From: Yamagishiella unicocca
Lineage: Eukaryota; Chlorophyta; Chlorophyceae; Chlamydomonadales; Volvocaceae
DNA length: 64,000 bases
Assembly (NCBI GenBank): GCA_003116995.1
Contig: BDSL01000098.1
Span: forward strand, 186,001 to 250,000
Direction: 5' to 3'
The translations under genes were made by a program, and so were the position numbers. Positions 55,011 to 64,000 of the stretch are shown here, piece by piece. Position 1 is the stretch's first letter, and every line of letters starts with the position of its first letter. The notes beneath the pieces were generated by a model. It did no database searches, was not told the origin of the DNA, and saw only the letters and a program-made list of their open reading frames with translations.

Positions 55011-58000
55011 CTACGACCCACCATCGCGCTGCCGGGCCAGCAGCTGAGGAGGCGCCGGCGGCTGGCCCACCTGCACGCTGGCGCCCTGGCTCTGCGGCTT
55101 CACGATCAACAAGCGCTGCCGCAGCATCTGCACGGCAGCTCTTGTCGTCCTGTGGGCTGGCGTGTCGAGAGTGGGGCCGAAGAAGTCCAAGCCGGCCGCC
55201 AGCTCCTCAGCTGCTGCCGGCGAGAGTGCTAGCGAACCTGCCTGCTGGAACTCCGTCGCCTCTGCGGCGCTTCGCCCCGCCGCCGCCCCCGCTGCCGCCG
55301 CCCCCGCCGCCGCGGCACGCGACGCCTCCAGCATCGCCGCCACGACCGCCGCCACCAGGTCCACCCGCCCCCGCTGCCCCATCATCGCCGCGGTGTACAA
55401 CACCCCCGCCACGTCACCAGCCGTGGTATCGTACACGGGTGACTCAGCCTGCGCCACGTCACCCAGCCCCATCTGCCCGCTGCTCCCGACCGCCCCTCGC
55501 TCCCCGCCCTGCCGCTGCTGCTGCTCCAACGCCGCCTCCTGCCGAGACCGCTGCTGCTGCCGCTGCCCCTGCTCGAAGGCGCGCGCGCCAACGACGTTGA
55601 GCCAGGCGGCTCTGAAGCTTCGCAGCTCCCGCAGCACCTCGTCCAGGGCGTTGTGGGCCAGGTCGTCATGTCGCCAGCCACCGACCACCGCGGCCCGCAG
55701 CAGCTGGTGCCAGTGCCGCAGCCGCATCGGCTCGGCCTCCGAACCAGCTGCGCGGAGTCCTGCCACTCGTCCGCCCGCCTGAACGGGGCCCTCATGCTCA
55801 CCGCCGCGGCGCCTGCTGCCATTCGGCGCATCGGCGGACGACACGGCGTGCAGTACGGCAGCGTGCAAGAAGGCGGCCCGGGCGGCGGCGGTGTCTGCGG
55901 CAAAGGAGGCCACGGGTACAGGACTGCCCGCGCCGGGGCTGGAGCCAGAGCTGGAGCAGGCCGGCGCCAGCCGGCTGCAGACCTCCACCAGCGCGAGTAC
56001 CTCCTTTGTCTTGTAGGACGGCAGGTTGGGCTGCGCAGCTGCCAGCACCTGGCGGGCGTGACGATGGAAGTGAGCGACAGGGGGGTGTCAGGGGCCTCCA
56101 GGGGCGGGCGTCAAGAGCCCCCCCAATTGAGGGCGCAGCACGGCATCTTGGTTTCTGTCCGACGGAGGGCCTGCCCGCTCCTTCCCATGAGAAAGCCGGT
56201 GCGCTCCCTTACCGTCAACCTGGCTTTGGAGGTTGCCCAGAAACACGTAAACCCAGCCTTCACCCAAGCAACGCCCACGCGGCCAATCCTGTCCGGATCA
56301 CCGTGGTTACTGCACCTGCCCAAAGCCGCCGCAAAGCCTCCCTTGCTCCGTGACTACACATACATGTGCAGCTCGCATTTGCGGTTGGCACGCCCGCTGA
56401 TCTCCCCGCCACATTCCCCCAATCGGAACTCGTTCGTGCAGGAAAGCTGGAACAAACGCACTTCTCCCTCCATCAGCAACTCACTTCGAAAGCAGCCCGC
56501 CCGGCGCCTCCCTCCCCTGTGCGCGCCTGAGTCCAACCCCTTCTCCGGCTAGGTTTTCTCCTCCTTCTTCCACGCCGTTTGCCCGGGTTTTCTCGCCACG
56601 CCCCGCGCGCCGCCCCAACTGACCTTGTCGAAGAAGGCACCATCCGTGTGCCCCGCCGCCTGCAGCGCCACCGCCGCCCGCACCAGGTGCCGCGGCTCCA
56701 TGTGGCGCAGCCGCAGCAGCATGGCCGCAGCCAGCGCCCGGTACAGCGACGCGTCGTGGTGGCCCAGCCGCTGAAAGGCGCCCGCCGCCTCCGCCAGGGC
56801 CCCCGCGGGCAGCGAGGAGAGGCCCTTGCGGACCGACTGACTAACCACACGCAGCAGCCGGGGGCTGGCGTTCAGAGAACCGCGCGCTCCGCCGCTGCCG
56901 TCGCGGCCACCGCCGGGGGCTCCAGCTGCGGCGCTGCCGAGCAGCCCCGCCTGGAGGTGGTGGTGCTGCCTCTCCGCGTCCTGCTGCCGCTGAGCCATCT
57001 CGTCCAGGGCGCCCACGAGGGTGGTAAGCTCCGCGGGCTTGCAGCCGTGAAGCTGCAGGCGGCGTCGTACGGCGTCCGACAGGTCGCCGTACAGCAAGTT
57101 GCGCGCCGCCGCGGCCGCTGCTGCGGCCCTGCTGCCGCCGGCGTCCGCGTCCTGCGGCGGCGCCGCCGCCAGTCGGGCCAGCGCCCACATGGCGCACGCC
57201 AGGTCCTGGCTGTTGAAGTGCGGCAGGTCCAGGCGGATGGAGCGCACCGCGGCAGCGAGGAGCGGCCCATGGGTCATGCGCACGGAGCCGAACGCCCACA
57301 GTATGGACGTCAGCGCGCGCGGGCTCATGCCGGGAGCCGCGGCGGCGGCAGCCCGCGCCAGCACCCGCCAGACCTCGGTGTCACTCTCCCGCATGCGAGC
57401 TAGGGCGACAGCCAGCTTGCCCAGGTCCTGCCCCACCGCTGCCCCATCTGGGTCGTGCGCTGTGGACCGCCTGCGCTCGCGGCTGCGCGGCTCCGGCCGC
57501 TGCGCGGAGGCGGACGCCGAGGCTGAGGCCGCGGCCTCCCGCAACTGCTGCGGCGCCGCCGGGTCCAGCAGAATCGGCCGCAGCACAGTCCACCACACCC
57601 GCTCGGGCGGCTTGCAGCGCAGCCTTCCGTACGCCCAGAGCACGTCACCCACCTCCCGCAGGGGCAGCAGCGGGCCGGAGGGAGCACCAGGCCCTCCTGG
57701 CGCCGCCTCCGCCAGTTGGGTCACGACCTGCCCGGCGGCTCCGAAGCCAGCTGCGCCATCCGCACCTGCGGGTGCTGCTGCAGCGCCGCTGCTGTCCGCA
57801 GCGGAAGCGCGCCCCTGACCCTGGCCCCGACCCACCGCCTGCCCTCCCCTGAACGGCGCTTGGGCCGCAGCGAATATCCCGTCGCTGCTGGCTTGATCGG
57901 CGCGCTCGTTAGAATACGCGGTAGTCGAGCGTAAGCCGGTGCTTGCACGGGCGCCTTCTCGTCCCATGTCGGCTGCAGCCGGCTCAGCTGCGCGCGCCTG

Positions 58001-58969
58001 CGGAGCCGCCTGCTGGGCCTCCTGGACTAGCTGGCTGGGGCGCTGCAGGCCCGCGGCCGCCATGCGCAGCAGGTGCTTGTCCAGAAGGGTGCGAGTCTCG
58101 TGGGGCCGTGGCAGGCTACCCAGGAGCACCGCCTGACGCGCCGTCGCCGCTAGGTGGATCACGTTGGGCGGCTCGGTGTGGGCGGTCAGGAGCTGTTCCA
58201 GCTCCCGAAGGGAGGAAGCCTTGAGCAGGCGGTAGGTGAGGGTGCGGTCGCTGCGCTCCCGGCTAGATAAGGCTAGATGGTCGGCGCTGGTGAAGTGTGA
58301 CGATGGTCGGGAGGACGGGCGGGCCGCGATGGCGCCGGCCGCGCGGCTTGGATTCGCTTTGGTTGGAGGATGATGGTCGTGGGGGGTCGTTGCGTTCGGG
58401 GATGGTTGTGTGCGGGGCCCGCGTCCGGAGGCCGTGTTGGGGCTGTCTGTGTCGCCCCAATTGGACCTTTCAGCGGCGCTGCGGCGGTGACTGGCGCCTT
58501 CGTGTGGGCCTTCGTGTGGCGAGTAGGCATACCGGGCAGCGTCGTCGCGTTTGCGGGGAGCCGCGTCCAGAGAACTGGCTTGGGGATCGCCATGCGTATT
58601 TTGGTCGGCATATTCGTCGCGCTGGCTTTGCTCCGAGGCTATCTTTCGGGCTCTCCCCTTGCGGCCGCGCACCGCGACATCCTGGGGTGTCCCAGGGGCC
58701 CGTACTCCAGTGCCTTCGCTTGTACCAGGCGCTGCAGCTGGGCGGATGAGAGTCGGCCTTCCAAAGATGTCAGCCGTCAAGTATGGTATACCATGAGCTG
58801 GCTGCGCGCGTCGCTGCCCTCCTGACGGCGTGTCCGGGGCATCAGATGCTAGGAGCCGCCATACGCTATGCCTAGATAGGAACGAACTATGACATATTGG
58901 GCCTGACTTCTCGTGCCGCCATGTGCCACAGAGCCACAGATTTGCAACGCGACCTACATGACGATGCAT
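55011..58969 (-). CDS. OPR/FASTK-like helical-repeat protein, probably organellar RNA-binding
   Basis: Exon 1 is 58969-56624 and exon 2 is 56048-55011 (GACAAG|GTCAGT ... GCCAG|GTGCTG, phase 0); 1127 aa from the ATG at 58969. An in-frame ATG at 59068 is an alternative. The start MHRHVGRVANLWLCG, rich in Arg/Ser/His and poor in acid, fits an organelle transit peptide. After a ~230-residue disordered stretch, helical repeats appear: NVIHLAATARQAVLLG, EVGDVLWAYGRLRCKPP, KLAVALARMRES, RALTSILWAFGSVRMTHG, SQDLACAMWALARLAA, PAELTTLVGALDEM, AGALAEAAGAFQRLGHHD, PRHLVRAAVALQAAGH, ELRSFRAAWLNVVG. The (D/S)LxxxLWAxxRL pattern is that of octotricopeptide and FASTK-type repeats, which bind chloroplast or mitochondrial RNAs in green algae. 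No C-terminal RAP domain was seen. RNA target unknown. Confidence 0.7.
56049..56623 (-). other. intron of the OPR-like gene
   Basis: 575-bp intron; pyrimidine-rich before the acceptor, no repeat of the dispersed intron family seen, nothing else recognised. Confidence 0.65.
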
Positions 58970-59190
58970 CGGTGGAACGCATAACACGAAAATAATACGT
59001 GTAAATCTATCGCTCCTATAGTTATACTTCGTCCATGGAAGGCTACAATAACACTTGCAACGATCCATTGTTGGCCATAGTACCGGTAGTTGTCGTAAGA
59101 CAGCCCGTCTCCGCACAAGGCTGGCGAGGCCGAATCCAACCCGTTTTTTGAAGGTCTAAATTAGCATTATGAAATGAAGCACCGACGAAG
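58970..59190. promoter_or_regulatory. short divergent promoter region
   Basis: About 220 bp separate the start codons of the OPR-like gene (-) and the SFI1-like gene (+). The segment is markedly AT-richer than the flanking exons, as expected for a shared promoter/5' UTR; no specific element is claimed. Confidence 0.4.
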
Positions 59191-62100
59191 ATGACTTGGC
59201 TCCGTCGCGCGGCGGAGTCAACAAAAGCTTCCAAATGCAGCAGGACGCAGCGGGCCCGCCCCGCTGCGTTCAGAGGCTTGCCCATGGAGACCTGGTGGTT
59301 CTTGAGGCCGTGCAGAGCTCGACAGCTTTCGCGGTGCGGCCGTGCCTTCCTTGTCGTGGACCATGGCGTGCAAACCGGAAAGCCGCTATGCGACGCGCTT
59401 GTCTGCCGGCGTTTTCCACACCATACGCCTGTCTGCTACCTACAGATACAGCTGGCTGATCCACAAGCTGGCAGCCCCGCGTTGTTGTACTTGAGCACCA
59501 CGCCGGTCCAGCGGGCCGTGGAGCCAGCGGCCTGGTTGGAAGTCGTGGAGCAGGGTGACTGGCTGGGGCTGCGTTCACCCCTGCTGGAAGGCCTCTTCTT
59601 GCAAGCGCGCAAAAAGTCGCCGCATTTGGTCTTCTTCTCGCCCCGGCTGGGTGTATGGGAGCAGTGGAAGGTCAGCCGTGGGGTGCGGGTGGGGCACGTG
59701 TGTGTGACTGGCGTGTGTACGTTCAATTATGGTGCAGCAGGCATTGGGTCACTGGCAAAAGCATCAGACACGTAATGCCGGAATGCTACGGTGATGGGTT
59801 CTGTAGCGGCAGAAGTGGACATCATATCAAACGTAACAGCAACGAGCGTAAACTGGCTGTGCAGCAGTGGACGACGGCAGCACGCATACGGCCCTAACGC
59901 CCCTTCCAACTATCCATAAACTCGCGCGCAGTCTGAGGCTTTGTACCAAGGTGTGCTGCAGCAGCACAGCCCGGCGCTGTGCCTGACCTCCCGACAGTAA
60001 GTCCCAGCACGCGGGGTGCTAGCTCTCACCGAGAGAACCGTGCTTAACACACCACCTCTGCGCCGAAAGTATGTGGCGTACCCGGGGACCAAGCTGACCC
60101 CTCCCGACGCAACGACGTCCGGAGCTGACTTTACCTCGCCACCGGCATTCTTCCATAGCCAGCCCCTCCGCCAGCCATGACATACGACCGCCCCTCCGCA
60201 CCCCCTTCCGTCCCCTGCAGGGTCCCCAACATCACATTGAGCGTCCGAGCATGGCGGGTGGGGTCCGTCTCCTTGCCGCCGCCACGGCTGGCCGTGCACC
60301 CGACGCCCCAGCTGGACACCACGCACGGCCACGCGACGGACCAGCTGCCGCAAGGTGGGGCTGGTGCCCACCGCAATCCTGCACGCCTCTAACTGCCTGT
60401 ACTGTATAATATGGTACGGCCACTGCTTATGCATGCCGCTGACAGCATCGACCCGCGTCCTCGCCGATTTGCATTCGCGCCACTAACCGAATCAATCAAA
60501 TGGGTTGATACGCCGTGCTGAAAGCTCAAAGCCACATCAATCGGGGCTTGCGGGTCGCTCCTCGGCTACTACACCGATAAGTGTCCGCATTCCGTCATGT
60601 GACCCCTCACGGCCGTGCCCCTGCTGCTTTCGCAATCGCTGCCGCTTTTGCCACCGCTGCTGCTCCTGTTCCTTATCGAGCAGATGGCGGTTTCGGAGCA
60701 GACTACGCCGCGTCCGACAGCTCGACGCTGCAGGACGACGCCCTGGAGCTCTCGCACAACGTCGTCAAGGGCTACGTGTCGCGCGTCCTCAAGTGGCCGC
60801 TGTTCCTGGCCTTCAGGGTCTGGCGCGCGGAGGCCCGCGCGGGGCGGCTCAAGCGGGCCGAGGCGGTGGCGCAGCATGAGCGCTGGCAGCAGTCGGCGGC
60901 GTGGGCGGCGATGCAGCAGCGGGTCGCGGGGCAGCACCACGAGCGACACATGCTGTGAGTACCACAGTGCACAGGGACTCCTGGGGCTCCTGACCTTGAG
61001 GGCGAGGCGCCAGAACGAGGCCCTCATGGGGATTGGGGCAGGCGCCCAGGAGGGTGGGGTAAAAATCCACTTCCGACGTGACGCAGTAGCAAGACCACTT
61101 GTTCCAATCCCATTCCTGGGAACTCCCCCTCGTGGCGTATTCGATGTATTCGATGTATTCGACGTGTTCGGTGCAATGTCTGTCATGTCCGTAAAGGCGA
61201 CCGGTCGCCATCATCCTGCGTCTGTGGGCCCCCTGGTCCTGCAGGGTGCTGGCGTGTCAGTGCTGGGCCAAGCAACGGGCCCGCCGGCTATCCGGCGCGC
61301 TGCTGACGTGGCACGCGCTGGCCCGCCATTCGGCCCTGCTGGAGCGCCTGTGCCGCCTCTGCCAGCGTAAGGCGCGCTGGCGGTGCGCCACAGCAGCGCT
61401 GGCGGGCTGGAACTGGTACGTGCGGGATGGTTTTTGGCGTCACTGCTGTAGGCTTGCACGGCCCGGGGCTGCGGCAGTAACCCAGCGCGGTGTTGGTGTG
61501 CGCTGATGGTCGCAGGCACACCCAGGAGCAGCGGGCGCGGCGCCTGCACTGCGAAGGCGTCCGCTCGCGGCTGGCAGCGCGTCAGGCGCGCTCGGTCCTG
61601 CGGAGCTGGAGCGAGGCTGCAAACCAGCAAGGGTGCGTGGGATGCACCAGCCCCGGGCGCAGGCAACTGCGACCCAGATCAGCTGGTGCTGGGTGTGCTG
61701 TTCCTCGCGCGCGCGGGTGTGCCTGCTGGCGCCCCTGCAGGACACCATTACCCTCCTGGGTGCACACCGCTATTGCAACGCCCGCCCGGCGCTGTAGGCC
61801 CTGAGCGGCCAGTTCGCCGGTCCGCAAGTTTACAGATTCGCCCAACCTTTTCCTGCGGTGGTCAAACACTAGTGCCTGCAACTGCTACCGCAGGCGCAAC
61901 GTACGGGCCTTCCAGCGCCGCCGTGAACGAGCCCTGCTCCAGGCAGCCCTCAGCCACTGGCAGACCGTCGCGCTACACGTCGTCGCCGCACGCCACTCGG
62001 CCCACACCGCCATCGCCGCCGCCACCGCCACCGCCCTCGGAGCCATCTTGCGAGCCTGGAGTGGGCTCTGCGAGCGGCGGCGGCAGCTGTCCGCTCGGGC

Positions 62101-64000
62101 GCGGCTGGTTGCCGTGGCGGCGGCGCGGCGGCGGCTGGCGGCGGCCTGGTGCCTCTGGCACGGCCTCACCGACGACGCCGCGGGCCGCCACCGCCGCGTG
62201 GAGATGCTGGTAGTGGTTCGTCAGCAGCAGATGGTGGGGCGGGTGCTGCGGCGCTGGGCGGTGCTGGTGAAGGAGGCCGAGGTACTCCGCTTCGCAGCAG
62301 GCCGGATGGCGGCGCGCCTGGAGCGAAGGCTGCTGCCCGCCGCGTTCGCGGCTTGGCGGGCCGCCACCGGCCTGGCCGGCAGGTCGGCGCAGGAGCACCA
62401 CCACCCGGAGGAGGCGACGCGGCTCATGGGCGCCCTGCGGCGGCTCTTGGCGGGCGACCGCCGTCGCGCGGTTGCACGGAGTGTGCTGTCCGCCTGGCGC
62501 CAAATGGTTGCCGAGAGCTTGCGGCTGCGGCTGACCGCCATGGCGTTGGCGCGCATGAAGGGCCGCGCAGCTGCCGCCGCGGCACTCTCCCACTGGTGGC
62601 GCTGGCTGCAGGCGCGGAGGGACCTGCAGGAACAGCTGCTGGGCTCGCACCGTGTCGCTCGGCTCCGCCGGGCCGTGCGCGCGTGGGCGGCCGCGGTCGC
62701 CCGACACCGGCGACTGGCTGGCACCGCAGAGCTGGTAGGACGCAGGCTGCGCTTCCGCCGCCTCTGTGGTGTCGTCACCGCCTGGCGCAGCGCGCTCTCG
62801 CACAGCCAGGAGCGGTGGCGCACGGCCGTCCAGGCCCACGGCCGCAGCCTCACGCTGCGGGCCCTGGGCGTGTGGCGGCGGCGTTGCGCTGCAGTGCGGG
62901 CCGCCGCCGCGGCCCTGGCGCGCTGTCGCCAGGGCTACGAGCGGCTGCTGCTTGCGGCCGCGCTGCGGGCCTTGAGCTCGCGGGCGTCGCTGCGGCGGCA
63001 GCTGCTGCAGCGTCAGTGCCGGCGCCTGGCCGGTGTGGCGCACGGGGCGCTGCGCGCATGGCGCCGGGAGGCGGCCTACAGCGTCCGGCTGCGCGGCTTC
63101 GGCCAGGTGCTGCGCGACAAGTGGCGGCGCTGCGTGGCTCGCGGCGTGCTGCGGTCGTGGTTCCTGGCCAGCCACGCCGCGGCGCTGCAGCTGCACCTGC
63201 TGACTGCCATGCGGGCAGCGAGCTGGGCCGCCGCCGGAGGCGGCAGGATTTCATCAGCAGGGGAGCCCCTCCCCGTCCCCCTTCCCTTCCCGCTAACCTC
63301 ACTCCCAAGCTACGCTGCACCCGCTGGCTATTTGGCATCGCGGCCCGGGAGTCAGCACCAGATGACGATGGCCGCGTCGTCGGCGGCGGCGCCGCCGCCC
63401 GAAGGCCACCAGGCCGCCGTCCTGCGGCTGCTGCTGGCGCCGCTGGGCGGAGCCAGCGCAGCTGGCGGCCGTGGCGGCGCAGCCGCCACCGTCTCACTCG
63501 CGGAGCTGCTGCGCTCGCGTCTGCCGGCGCTGTCGCGGCTGGCGGCGAGGCCCAGGCACCACGCGGTCGGCGCCCTCAGGGCGTGGCGGCTGGTGGCCGC
63601 GGCCAGGGCCCGGCTGCGGGTCGCAGCAGCGCGGCTCAAGGTGCGGTGCCGGCAGGTGCTGCTGTCAGCTTGCTTCCGGTCCTGGAACGCGGCCGTGGGG
63701 GACATCAGGGCCAGGCGCAGCGCGGCGATGGCGATGGTGCGGCGCACGGGGCGCGCGCTGGTGCTGGGCTGCGTCGCGGCGTGGCGGCAGCGGACGCGGC
63801 AGTCGGCGCGGCTGCGGCGGACGTGCGTGGTGCTGCTGGCGCGCCGCACGGCGCGCGTGCAGAAGGCGGTGCTGGCGGCGTGGCATGTGGAGGTGACGGC
63901 CGCGAGGAGGAGCCAGGATGACGTGCGGAGGATCAAACAGGACGCGCGTCTGGGGTTGCTGGGGCGGGGGCTGCGGTCGTGGCGGCTGGCGGTGGCGGCG
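59191..64000 (+). CDS. SFI1-like centrin-binding-repeat protein (5' part, runs off window)
   Basis: Exons 59191-59670, 59932-59996, 60221-60354, 60684-60954, 61245-61415, 61516-61632 and 61894 to the window end join in phase; the last exon stays open for ~700 codons without a stop. The ATG at 59191 or 59284 may start it. The N-terminal ~160 residues include GDWLGLRSPLLEGLFLQARK and RLGVWEQWK, reminiscent of a fascin/DUF569 beta-trefoil. From exon 4 a Trp ladder repeats every 25-45 residues with the SFI1 pattern (A..LL..W): LFLAFRVWR, LSGALLTWH, ATAALAGWN, RSVLRSWS, LQAALSHWQ, LGAILRAWS, RVLRRWAVL, PAAFAAWRA, SVLSAWRQM, RAVRAWAAA, GVVTAWRSA, GALRAWRRE, GVLRSWFLA, ACFRSWNAA, AVLAAWHVE, RGLRSWRLA; about 21 in view. 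SFI1 forms a long helix lined with centrin at centrosomes and basal bodies. A Pro/Ala-rich break interrupts the ladder near 63240-63470. Confidence 0.82.

Overview
The window is nuclear DNA of a GC-rich green alga, most likely a chlamydomonadalean/volvocine species. The evidence is split genes with many short GT-AG introns, a strong C/G preference at third codon positions, long Gln/Ala/Gly/Pro-rich linkers inside proteins, long non-coding 3' ends, abundant micro- and minisatellites, and interstitial CCCTAAA/CCCTAAAA tracts. There is no bacterial operon structure, rRNA, convincing tRNA or CRISPR array. All gene models were spliced by hand from splice consensus, reading-frame continuity and family motifs; no transcript data were available.

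Layout. 1-678 (+): 3' end of an unidentified gene. 3063-8694 (+): a six-exon gene with a ~620-residue disordered N-terminus fused to a myo-inositol-oxygenase (MIOX) domain that has lost most of its diiron ligands. 14440-18880 (-): a very Gln-rich protein, possibly a transcriptional co-regulator, with a long 3' non-coding tail. 21325-26466 (-): an eight-exon RCC1-repeat beta-propeller protein (412 aa). 30809-44059 (-): a 20-exon pentatricopeptide-repeat (PPR) protein of about 1480 aa. 45626-46706 (-): remnant of RNA 3'-terminal phosphate cyclase (RtcA). 47184-49960 (+): remnant of agmatine deiminase with an in-frame stop, no 3' half, and an intron filled by about 60 copies of an 11-bp repeat. 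50435-50616: a long hairpin with two mutually exclusive pairings. 51171-53701: small or broken genes, including a Cys-rich ORF whose stop lies in telomere-like repeats, and a divergent F-box-like ORF. 55011-58969 (-): a two-exon OPR/FASTK-like helical-repeat protein. 59191-64000 (+, runs off the window): an SFI1-like centrin-binding-repeat protein.

Functional picture. The PPR and OPR-like proteins are the kind of nucleus-encoded factors that algae use to control organelle RNAs; RtcA acts on RNA ends but is broken here. The SFI1-like protein points to basal bodies/centrin fibres. The genes do not form an evident pathway; this is an ordinary mixed algal gene neighbourhood with two decayed enzymes side by side between 45.6 and 50 kb.

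The most unusual signal is a short dispersed motif (core ACCGGTTACRCGAC) found 15-115 nt from splice sites in many introns of the MIOX, RCC1 and PPR genes. It reads away from the nearest exon and in several introns is present at both ends in inverted orientation. That is what introner elements (introns created by non-autonomous TIR transposons) would look like.
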